Source: JAKBCQ01 sp021807585 (GTDB lineage Bacteria; Planctomycetota; Planctomycetia; Isosphaerales; Isosphaeraceae). Taken from it: a stretch of DNA of 28,482 nt. The position numbers were made by a program, and so were the translations under genes. This document shows, piece after piece, positions 9,233 to 16,603 of the stretch (position 1 is the stretch's first letter; each line of letters begins with the position of its first letter). The notes under the pieces were generated by a model. That model saw nothing but the letters and a program-made list of their open reading frames with translations, was not told the DNA's origin and ran no database searches. Location of the stretch: assembly GCA_027325115.1 (NCBI GenBank), contig DAHWFG010000234.1:1-28482 (forward strand), given 5' to 3'.

Positions 9233-10240
9233 TCAAGCGCCGACGGGGACGAGTTCGATCGATTCGAGCGCGTCGAGGATCACGTCGTCGGGCTGAACGT
9301 TTTCGGATTGTCCCTCGAAGTTGAGGATGAGGCGATGACGGAGCGCCGCGGGGGCGACGGCGCGGATGTCTTCGCGAGCGACATGGTAGCGATGATCGAG
9401 GATCGCGCGGATTTTGGCGGCGAGGATGATCGCCTGTGCGCCTCGGGGGCTCGCTCCGTAGCGGACGTATTTTTTGGTCATTTCGGTCGCGAGGTCGTGA
9501 TCGGGATGTGTCGCCATGACGAGCGCGACCGCGTACCGTCGCAGTTCGCCGGCGATCGGCGTTTGTCGAGCCAGGATCGAAAGTTCGCCGATCCGTTTAC
9601 CGTCGAAGATCGGCTCGGCGCGGGCGTCTTTGGCCTCGGTCGTTCGATCGAGGATCGTCTCCATCTCTTCAATGGATGGAAACTTAACCAACAATTTGAA
9701 TAAGAATCGATCGAGCTGGGCTTCGGGGAGGGGATACGTTCCCTCCATTTCGAGCGGGTTTTGCGTGGCCATGACGAAGAACGGACGGTCGAGGATGTGT
9801 GTTTTACCCGCGACGGTGATCGATTTTTCTTGCATCGCCTCGAGCAAGGCGGATTGTGTTTTGGGGGTGGCGCGATTGATTTCGTCGGCGAGGACGAGAT
9901 TGGCGAAGAGCGGACCGGGTTGGAACTCGAATCGTTTCCGTCCCTCGTCGGTTTCCATGACGATATTGGTGCCGATCATATCGGCGGGCATGAGATCGGG
10001 GGTGAACTGGATGCGTTGGAATTTGAGGTGGAGCGCGTCGGCGAGGGTTCGGACGAGGAGGGTTTTACCGAGGCCCGGCACGCCTTCGAGGAGGACGTGT
10101 CCCCCCGCGATGAGAGCCGTGAGCGCGCCGTCGACGATCTCGTTTTGGCCGACGATCACCTTGCCGATCTCGCGGCGGAGGGCTTCGAAGTCGGATCGAA
10201 ATTGATCGAGGCGATGTTTGATTTGATCGAGTTCGGTCAT
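9233..10240 (-). CDS. MoxR-family AAA+ ATPase
   Basis: This 335-residue protein is the ATP-driven motor of the MoxR-VWA system. Visible motifs are Walker A GVPGLGKT (53-60), Walker B LVLADE (115-120) followed by INRATPKTQSALLEAMQE, sensor 1 in ATQNPLE (about N161) and the LPEAQLDRF segment typical of MoxR proteins. The open frame runs up to 10306, but the ATG at 10240 has a GGAG eight bases upstream and starts where the family starts (MTELDQIKHRL), so the longer form is unlikely. It is the first gene of a five-gene minus-strand operon that continues through DUF58, BatA-like, double-VWA and coiled-coil proteins. MoxR proteins act as chaperones that mature or insert metal cofactors or assemble complexes; the client here cannot be read from the sequence. 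Confidence 0.95.
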   Translation of the reverse strand: MTELDQIKHRLDQFRSDFEALRREIGKVIVGQNEIVDGALTALIAGGHVLLEGVPGLGKTLLVRTLADALHLKFQRIQFTPDLMPADMIGTNIVMETDEGRKRFEFQPGPLFANLVLADEINRATPKTQSALLEAMQEKSITVAGKTHILDRPFFVMATQNPLEMEGTYPLPEAQLDRFLFKLLVKFPSIEEMETILDRTTEAKDARAEPIFDGKRIGELSILARQTPIAGELRRYAVALVMATHPDHDLATEMTKKYVRYGASPRGAQAIILAAKIRAILDHRYHVAREDIRAVAPAALRHRLILNFEGQSENVQPDDVILDALESIELVPVGA

Positions 10241-10632
10241 CCGCGCCGCTCCTTGAGAACGTGTCGAGCGATGGATCGTATCGAGAGTTAGCGGAAAACG
10301 CCGCAAACCGCTTGAGAAAACGCCTTAAGGCCGTCCGACGCGATCGCGCGAACAACGGTGATCGCGGCGGTTCGAACCGCGTGACGAACGACGCCCGAGC
10401 CTTCGAGGGGAGATCGAACGGCTGTCGGAGAATCGATGTTATCGCGAAGGGATTCGGAGTGCAAGCGTCGCGCGGAGAGAATCGGAATCGCGTTATGCTG
10501 AAAACAATGGATTAAGAATGAATATTTTATATCGATTGGAGAAAACGGCGTAAATCGTCGAACGCCGAGGAAGTCATTCGACATGAGAATCGAATAGCAT
10601 AGATAATATTAATAAGTAACTAATGTTTATCG
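10241..10632. other. Intergenic region upstream of the MoxR operon
   Basis: No convincing gene is seen. It should hold the promoter of the minus-strand MoxR operon, but no clear -35/-10 pair stands out. It contains a perfect 14-bp palindrome at 10367-10380 and, near the end of the ATPase remnant, a small inverted repeat ATTCGA/TCGAAT at 10576-10595. The stretch 10500-10630 is clearly richer in A+T than the genes on either side. Confidence 0.5.
10367..10380. repeat. Perfect 14-bp palindrome, possible operator
   Basis: GCGGTTCGAACCGC reads the same on both strands and lies about 130 bases upstream of the start of the MoxR ATPase gene. It could be a binding site for a dimeric regulator. It resembles a tRNA T-loop, but there is no surrounding cloverleaf. 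A chance palindrome is possible in this GC-rich DNA. Confidence 0.3.
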
Positions 10633-11081
10633 TTATCCCCTCGTCTCGAAATTGTATTCGGCGACGGCTTGCATCGCCTCGTCGTCGTAAGCGGTGAAGA
10701 CGTGGCGATCTTCTTTCCGATCGATTCGGAATAAGCCGAGTGTTCCTGGTTTATCCGCGAACACGTTCAACGCGAGCCGTATCATTTCCTCGTTATGCGT
10801 CGTCGCGACGATTTGAACGTTCAATTGTTTCGCCAGTTCGTCGTGCTTTTCCCAAAATTCTTTCATCACAGAATAATGGAGCCCGTTGTCGATCTCGTCG
10901 ATCAAGCGGTAACTGATCTCGCCCGGATAGAGGAAGCGACACGAAGACGTTGGCGCCGGCTTGGGATCTTATTTAAAATACCTGAGTGATCGAGACTCTT
11001 GCGGACCGCGAGTTCGAGCCGATTGAGCGCGATCGGCCGATTCGCCGGGGCGTCTTCGGCCACGGTCGCATTTTTATCATC
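10633..11081 (-). pseudogene. Remnant of an AAA (ABC/OLD-type) ATPase
   Basis: The end of the region encodes LIDEIDNGLHYSV, a Walker B and following segment of ABC-like AAA ATPases, then QIVATTHNEEMIRLA with the switch histidine, and a short C-terminal tail ending at 10633. Upstream this frame meets a TAA at about 10969, and the shorter remaining piece (SCRFLYPGEISYR) does not look like the family. A second frame (open 10902-11081) reads DDKNATVAEDAP and ALNRLELAVRKSL, which looks like another part of such an ATPase. No Walker A remains. I read this as a gene that has lost its N-terminal part and suffered a deletion or frameshifts. It ends 33 bases from the divergent AlbA_2 gene, which suggests the break happened with arrival or rearrangement of that gene. 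An in-frame TTG at 10905 would give a 90-residue peptide, unlikely to be functional. Confidence 0.75.
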
Positions 11082-11113
11082 TTATTCGGCTTCTCAATGG
11101 AACGGGCGGAGCG

Positions 11114-13171
11114 ATGAACGAACAAGACATCCTGACCGCCCTCGATCTTGGCGAGGATAAGGACTGGGAGTTCAAATCCGCGAAGGGGGGGCTTCCCGCG
11201 AGTTTATGGGAATCCTACAGCGCTCTCGCGAACACCGACGGCGGAGCGATCGTGCCGGGAGTTAAAGAAAACGAAGTCGGCGAGTACGAGATTCAAGGTT
11301 TGGAGAATCCCGCGAAAATCGCCAAACAATTCTGGAACACGATTAACAATCGGGGAAAGATCAGCGTTAATCTCCTTACGAATGACGACGTAAAAATTCT
11401 TTCGATCAACGACAAGTCGATCCTCGTCGTTCGGGTTCCCCGAGCTTCTCGGAGACAACGCCCCGTTTTCGTCGGAACTAATCCTCTTGAAGGAACTTAT
11501 CGTCGCTACAACGAGGGAGATTATCGATGCGGTCGCGAGGAAGTGGTCAGAATGCTCGCGGATCAATCCGAACAGCCCGCCGATAGCGTGATTCTCAAGC
11601 ACTTTTCGCTTGATGATCTTGATAAAAAAACGCTTGAGGAATATCGCAATCGATTCGCCTCGCGTTCTCCCGCGCACCCCTGGCTGAAATTGAACGATCA
11701 AGATCTGCTTGAAAATCTCGGCGGTCGACGCAAGGATCGAGCCTCGGGCGACGAGGGTTTGACCGTCGCGGGGTTGTTGATGTTTGGCAAGGAGCGGTCG
11801 ATTCAAGATCCCGAGGCGATTCCTCAATATCATGTCGATTATCGTGAGAAATTGTCGAAAAATCCAAGCGTTCGTTGGACCGATCGAATCGTTCCCGATG
11901 GAACCAGGAATCTCAACCTGTTCCAGTTTTTTGAACAGGTCTACCCGCGACTCGTCGCCGACTTGAAGATCCCCTTCCAGTTCACGAACGAACAAGAATC
12001 CGCCCCTCCTCAAAGACATGATGAAACAATTGTGCATGAGGCGATTCGTGAGGCGTTCGTCAATTCGATCATTCACGCGGATTATCGCGGACAGGGGGGG
12101 ATCGTCGTCGAGCGGTATCGCGATCGACTCGAATTTTCGAACCCGGGTACGCTTTTGCTGGGCGTCGAGCAAATTCTCAAGGGAGGTGTGAGCGAATGTC
12201 GCAATGTGAATTTACAAAAAATGTTCGCGATGATCGGGTATGGCGAGAAAGCGGGATCCGGGATCGACAAGATTCGTCAGGGATGGGCGTCTCAAAAATG
12301 GCGAACTCCCTGGATTCATGAGATTCTCAAACCCGAACGCGTCGTCTTCATCCTGCCGATGATCAGTCTCTTTCCCGAGGAATCGATGAGACTTTTTCGA
12401 TCGACCCTTGGCGACGATCTGGCCGGATTGAAAGCGCAAGAAGTTCAGGCTTTGGTGACCGCCGACGTCGAGGGAGAAGTTTCAAATCAGAGGCTTCAGC
12501 AGTTCTCGCTTGATCATCCGGTTGATATCACCCGCACTCTACAAGATCTCGTATCCAAAGGGTTCTTAGAAAAAAAAGGATACGGAAGGTGGGCCGCGTA
12601 TCGCTTGTCGCGGCGACTTGCGCGGCTGCAAAACGCCGATGACGAATCGTCGTTTTTAAAATCCGAAAACTCCAACCCCAATGAATCCAATTACTTACGA
12701 AAACCAGTCGAATCCAACCAACGTCGACGTAAGCCTCAATCCGGATTCCCGAACTCCTCACACAGCGTTGCGAACTCCTCACATAGCGCCTCGAACTCCC
12801 CACGTAGCGATGCGAACTCCTCACACAGCGCCTCGAACTCCCCACGTAGCGATGCGAACTCCTCACCTTGCGCCTCGAACTCCTCACCTAGCGACGAATT
12901 CCCTCCCGAGCTGATCGCAATCGCCAAGCCCGCGCGTGAAACCCCGCGGCTTTCACGTTCCCAAATGAATCAATTGATCATTGAACTTTGTACCCGACGA
13001 GCCTTAACGCTCAACCAAATCGGCGCGCTTTTGGATCGAAATCCCGCGGGGGTTCGCGATCGATACCTGAGCCGGCTTGTGAAAAGCGGCGAGCTTCGGC
13101 TTGTTTTCCCCGCCGAGTCCAATCACCCCAATCAAGCGTACACGACGGGACACGATTCGACTCAATCGTAA
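11114..13171 (+). CDS. AlbA_2 (Schlafen-like) / HATPase RecG-like protein
   Basis: The 685-residue protein begins with an AlbA_2 domain (about 5-150): DWEFKSAKGGLP, then ALANTDGGAIVPGV, a nucleic-acid-binding module related to Schlafen. A GHKL-type ATPase domain follows (about 300-390) with EAIREAFVNSIIHADYRG (N317 in the Mg-ATP position), RLEFSNPGTL and EKAGSGIDKI. A winged-helix part comes at about 430-510. Residues 547-595 are a Ser/Asn-rich linker coded by seven copies of a 21-bp repeat. The C-terminus (about 610-680) is a second winged helix ending in the NHPNQAYTT motif usual at the end of this family. Such proteins are often called 'ATP-dependent DNA helicase RecG-like' but lack helicase motifs. 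A GGAG lies just two bases before the ATG. It sits divergent to a broken ATPase, an accessory setting; regulator or defence role is possible but unproven. Confidence 0.9.
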   Translation: MNEQDILTALDLGEDKDWEFKSAKGGLPASLWESYSALANTDGGAIVPGVKENEVGEYEIQGLENPAKIAKQFWNTINNRGKISVNLLTNDDVKILSINDKSILVVRVPRASRRQRPVFVGTNPLEGTYRRYNEGDYRCGREEVVRMLADQSEQPADSVILKHFSLDDLDKKTLEEYRNRFASRSPAHPWLKLNDQDLLENLGGRRKDRASGDEGLTVAGLLMFGKERSIQDPEAIPQYHVDYREKLSKNPSVRWTDRIVPDGTRNLNLFQFFEQVYPRLVADLKIPFQFTNEQESAPPQRHDETIVHEAIREAFVNSIIHADYRGQGGIVVERYRDRLEFSNPGTLLLGVEQILKGGVSECRNVNLQKMFAMIGYGEKAGSGIDKIRQGWASQKWRTPWIHEILKPERVVFILPMISLFPEESMRLFRSTLGDDLAGLKAQEVQALVTADVEGEVSNQRLQQFSLDHPVDITRTLQDLVSKGFLEKKGYGRWAAYRLSRRLARLQNADDESSFLKSENSNPNESNYLRKPVESNQRRRKPQSGFPNSSHSVANSSHSASNSPRSDANSSHSASNSPRSDANSSPCASNSSPSDEFPPELIAIAKPARETPRLSRSQMNQLIIELCTRRALTLNQIGALLDRNPAGVRDRYLSRLVKSGELRLVFPAESNHPNQAYTTGHDSTQS
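12752..12898 (+). repeat. In-frame 21-bp tandem repeat (about 7 copies)
   Basis: Units start at 12752, 12773, 12794, 12815, 12836, 12857 and 12878. Each begins AACTCC and encodes seven residues, alternating NSSHSAS and NSPRSDA. Units 2-3 and 4-5 form a near-perfect 42-bp higher-order repeat, a sign of recent unit duplication. The last unit degenerates after 15 bases. Because the unit is a multiple of three, copy-number change lengthens the linker without a frameshift. Confidence 0.92.
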
Positions 13172-13243
13172 GAGTGTTCGATGCTGTAAGATTTCAAGGC
13201 GTTCGTTTTATTAACAAATCCAATATCGAATATGCCAATACAT

Positions 13244-15001
13244 CTATCGAATATTATTCACGGGTTGCATCGTCGCGGGAGCGTTTTGCGGAATGAATGC
13301 GGGGTCGTTGATGTGGATTTGCGTCGGCCAGCCGATCGCGTAATAAAGTTGATACTGCGCGCGGTTGTACGCGACGACGGCGCGGAGGTAATCGGTACGA
13401 GCCTGCGCGAGCGCCTGAATCGGTTGTAAAACCTCGATCGGCCGCGTGGCGCCGGGCACTCCCGCGCCGCGCTGGATGTTGAGCAGGTTGAGCCTCAGCG
13501 AGTCGATCGCGCGAAGCACCTCGGGAGCGGTTTGAGAGATCCGTCGCGCCGCGGCGATCCGAGCTTTGTAAGATGCGACGACATCGGCGGCGACCAGATT
13601 CTCTTCTTTGATCAGGTTCAGATCGGCGATTTCCTTATCGGCGCGCGATCGTTTCATGGTCGCGAGGTCGCCGACGCCGAGGTTTTGGAGCTCCCAGAAG
13701 AGGCTCACCGTCGCGTCGCCGCGCGAGCCGAAGTTGCCGACGAACGCTCCCGCGCCTCCCGCGAATCCCCCGCCCGCGTAGCTGATTCCCATGCTTGGAA
13801 CGAGCGGTCGAAGCCTCGCCTGTTTCAGCCGGAGGAGAGTCGCCTTCACTTTTTCGCGTTCGGACGCGAGTTCGGGTCGTGCAAGTAATCCTTTTGTAAT
13901 CATATCATTGAGCGAAAGTTCGTCGGGGATTACTCGCATCAAGGCCTCGGAGGGTTCGACGGGCGCCAGGACCTGATCGGGATCGAGCACGAGCATCCGC
14001 ACGAGGTTGGCCGAGGTGATCTCGAGTTGACCGACCGCGTCGACGATCATGCTTCTTCGGTGTTTGAGTTCGGTGAGAATACGTTGATGATCGGCTTCGA
14101 GGCCCTCCCCGGTACGTGCGTAGGAGCCGGTGATTTCCGAGAGTTTCAGAGCGTTTGCGGTGGCTTCGCGTGCGATCGCGAGCATGCCGCTCGCGAGGAT
14201 CAGATCAAAATGCGCCTCGGTCGCGGAGAGGAGGGCTCGGTTTGTCGCGGTGTGGACGTCGGCTTGGCTCGCGGCGAGTTCGCGGCGAGCGGCTCGTGGG
14301 ATCAGGATCGCGTCCGAGAATCGAACGACCGACGCGAGCCCCGTGAGGGGTGGGAAACCGCTTCCCGGAGGGTTGGCGGCATAACTGTTGGGACCTGCGG
14401 CCAATCCGCCGAAGAACAACGAACTTCGGTTGGCGTTGATCACCTGGCCACTGATCGTTTGAATCTGTCCGTCCTCGCGATACCACGTCGGGCCGATGAA
14501 GAGAGAAGGGAGCCATAAGGCACGCGCCGCCTGTAAATCGGCGACGGCTCGAAAAACGAGCCGGCGGGCGATTTCGATATCGAGGTTGCGGCCTCCCGCG
14601 AGCCTTAGCGTTCCCGCGAGATCGATCGGCCGGATCGGCTGTCCCGAAATCAATTGCTGTCCAAGTTGGTCGTCAAGTGTGGATTCGACGTTGGATAGGA
14701 TATCGGCGGGAGAATGCGGCGCGTTCGCCGTCGGGATTGTCGGATCGGGCGATGATCCTAGTGGATTCGCGGAATTTTGAGCTCGCGAAGGCGACTGAAT
14801 CTCGGGGGGAAGCGGCGGGGGAAGTCTCATCGGAGGAGACGGAGCGACCGAGAAACCCGGTCCGCCCGAAGCGGAGCCCGATCTCGGCGAAAGGACGGTT
14901 TGTTGCGCGTGGGCGATCCACGCATGAAAGAACGTGAGAATCAGTACGGCGATCGCCGTTCGGGAGGTTTCGCCGCGAGGCTCGAATGTGACAACCGACA
15001 T
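13244..15001 (-). CDS. TolC-like outer membrane efflux protein
   Basis: This 585-residue protein is the outer-membrane channel of the tripartite pump. An N-terminal signal peptide (about residues 14-33, hydrophobic AIAVLILTFFHAWIAHA) is followed by a Pro/Ser-rich stretch of about 75 residues, then two OEP-type halves. The long alpha-helical sections are clear, for example ASQADVHTATNRALLSATEAH and the later SYKARIAAARRIS, and the C-terminus ends in the usual ARTDYLRAVVAYNRAQYQLYYAIG. The strand segments that would form the barrel lie around LFWELQN. An AGGAGG lies 12 bases before the ATG, somewhat far. It is last in the efflux operon, 231 bases after the adaptor gene, so it may have its own promoter. 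Confidence 0.92.
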   Translation of the reverse strand: MSVVTFEPRGETSRTAIAVLILTFFHAWIAHAQQTVLSPRSGSASGGPGFSVAPSPPMRLPPPLPPEIQSPSRAQNSANPLGSSPDPTIPTANAPHSPADILSNVESTLDDQLGQQLISGQPIRPIDLAGTLRLAGGRNLDIEIARRLVFRAVADLQAARALWLPSLFIGPTWYREDGQIQTISGQVINANRSSLFFGGLAAGPNSYAANPPGSGFPPLTGLASVVRFSDAILIPRAARRELAASQADVHTATNRALLSATEAHFDLILASGMLAIAREATANALKLSEITGSYARTGEGLEADHQRILTELKHRRSMIVDAVGQLEITSANLVRMLVLDPDQVLAPVEPSEALMRVIPDELSLNDMITKGLLARPELASEREKVKATLLRLKQARLRPLVPSMGISYAGGGFAGGAGAFVGNFGSRGDATVSLFWELQNLGVGDLATMKRSRADKEIADLNLIKEENLVAADVVASYKARIAAARRISQTAPEVLRAIDSLRLNLLNIQRGAGVPGATRPIEVLQPIQALAQARTDYLRAVVAYNRAQYQLYYAIGWPTQIHINDPAFIPQNAPATMQPVNNIR

Positions 15002-15232
15002 ACCGGGATCGAACCTCCTGATCTCGTTGGACGGCCGCGGGATCGACGCGTTGAGGCTCGATCTGTGGATTCCAAGCGACCCGGCGCCGCCGGCTGGTGA
15101 TTCTATCGGTCGATATCGCTCGTCGACATGACTCGTTATCCGGTTTGTGCGGGATCGAGAACATCGATCGCGACGATCCGCATGCGGTTTGTGTTAGCTT
15201 ACAAATCTCGATGGCGACGATCCGAGCGAGTT

Positions 15233-16603
15233 TCAGGGTGCGGCGCGGTTGGGAGCGGGTTTGGCGGGATCGATGATTTCAACGCTTTGTCCGTCGGCGA
15301 GAGAGGCCGCGTTCGACTTGATCACCGAGTCGTTTCGGTCGACGCCTGAAACGATTTCGGTGAGGATCCCGTCGCCGATTCCGATCTCGATCGGTCGACG
15401 CACCGCTTTGCCCGCGACGACGACCGCGCAATAAGATCGACCCTGTTCGGTTACGACCGCTGTCGCGGGGAGGGTCAAGGCGTTCAGGTGTTCTTCGGCG
15501 ACGATTGTCGCGTAGGCGTAGAGGCCGGGTTGAAGTTTGCCGCCGGGGTTGGGGATATCGATCTCCACACGCAAGGTGCGCACTTTGGGGTCGATCGCCC
15601 ACGAAACTCGGGTCACTTTTCCCTCGACGGTTTTGTCTTTCAGTTCCTGCAGTTTCACCACGGCGCGGTCGCCCGTGTTGACATCCACAGCGAAGGACTC
15701 GGGAACGTTGACTCGGATCGTGATAATATCGGACCGCGCGACGACAAAGAGCGGAGGTTTATCGGCGCCCGGCTGTGTCAGATCGCCCGTATTGACATTT
15801 CTTTGTATGACAACGCCGTCGAAGGGGGCTTCGATTTTGGTATACGCGAGATTCGCCTCGACGGTTTTGGCGTCGGCCTTGGCGAAATCGATCGTCGAAC
15901 TCGCGGCGACGACGTCGGCGTGTGCGGCGTCGAGCGCGGCTTGGGTTTGAATGAGCGCGACTTCGGCGGATTTGATCTGAGCGGCGATCTCCTCGCACGC
16001 GGCCTCGGACGAGCGTAATTTGCTGCGCGTTTCGTCGAGGAGCGTGCCCGTCTGCGCCCGCACCGCGTGTAAGTCTTCAATGCGACGGAACTCGGCTTTC
16101 CACCGAGCCAGATCGGCCTCGACCCTTCGTGTCCCCGCGCGGACCTCGACGATCTTGGCCTCGGCGCCCGCGGTGTTAGCCTCGGCGACGCGGACCGCCG
16201 ATTTTGCTTGCTGATGTTTGGCGATCGCCTGTTCGACCGCGGCCTGTTTCTGCTTGAGCTCGGCCTCCAACTCGGGAACCGATAACTCGGCGAGAATCCG
16301 GCCTTTTTGGACCGTATCGCCGATGTTGACGGTCCATGTTTTCACATAACCCGCAATTTTGGCGTGGATCGCGGTCGTCTCAAACGCCTCGAGCTCTCCC
16401 GGCTCCCCCACGCTTCGGCTCACCGAGCGCCGCTCGGGATGCGTGATCTCGACGGTTCTCACGATCCGCGGAGCGGGACCCCCCTTCCCGTCCACAGGTC
16501 GATCGCACCCCGATGCGAACGCCGAAAACGTGATTCCGATAATCAATGTAATTGAATAATCTATATGCATTTGATTCGTCATGTTTTTAGATCCTTGTTT
16601 CAT
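15233..16603 (-). CDS. RND periplasmic adaptor (membrane fusion lipoprotein)
   Basis: The 456-residue protein links the RND pump to the outer-membrane channel. It has a lipoprotein signal with lipobox A-S-G-C33, so it is probably anchored in the inner membrane by a lipid on C33. The first half of the lipoyl domain (AKIAGYVKTWTVNIGDTV, about 80-97) leads into a long coiled-coil hairpin (about 110-250). The second lipoyl half (YTKIEAPFDGVV) and beta-barrel and membrane-proximal domains complete the fold. The ATG overlaps the stop of the pump gene in an ATGA at 16600-16603, which supports translational coupling; an inner ATG at 16582 with AAGGA upstream is an alternative that still keeps the lipobox. 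Confidence 0.94.
   Translation of the reverse strand: MKQGSKNMTNQMHIDYSITLIIGITFSAFASGCDRPVDGKGGPAPRIVRTVEITHPERRSVSRSVGEPGELEAFETTAIHAKIAGYVKTWTVNIGDTVQKGRILAELSVPELEAELKQKQAAVEQAIAKHQQAKSAVRVAEANTAGAEAKIVEVRAGTRRVEADLARWKAEFRRIEDLHAVRAQTGTLLDETRSKLRSSEAACEEIAAQIKSAEVALIQTQAALDAAHADVVAASSTIDFAKADAKTVEANLAYTKIEAPFDGVVIQRNVNTGDLTQPGADKPPLFVVARSDIITIRVNVPESFAVDVNTGDRAVVKLQELKDKTVEGKVTRVSWAIDPKVRTLRVEIDIPNPGGKLQPGLYAYATIVAEEHLNALTLPATAVVTEQGRSYCAVVVAGKAVRRPIEIGIGDGILTEIVSGVDRNDSVIKSNAASLADGQSVEIIDPAKPAPNRAAP

Noticed and set aside
10360..10385. tRNA-like T-loop (GGTTCGAACC)
   Set aside because: No matching acceptor, D or anticodon arms are found around it; it is simply the centre of a palindrome.
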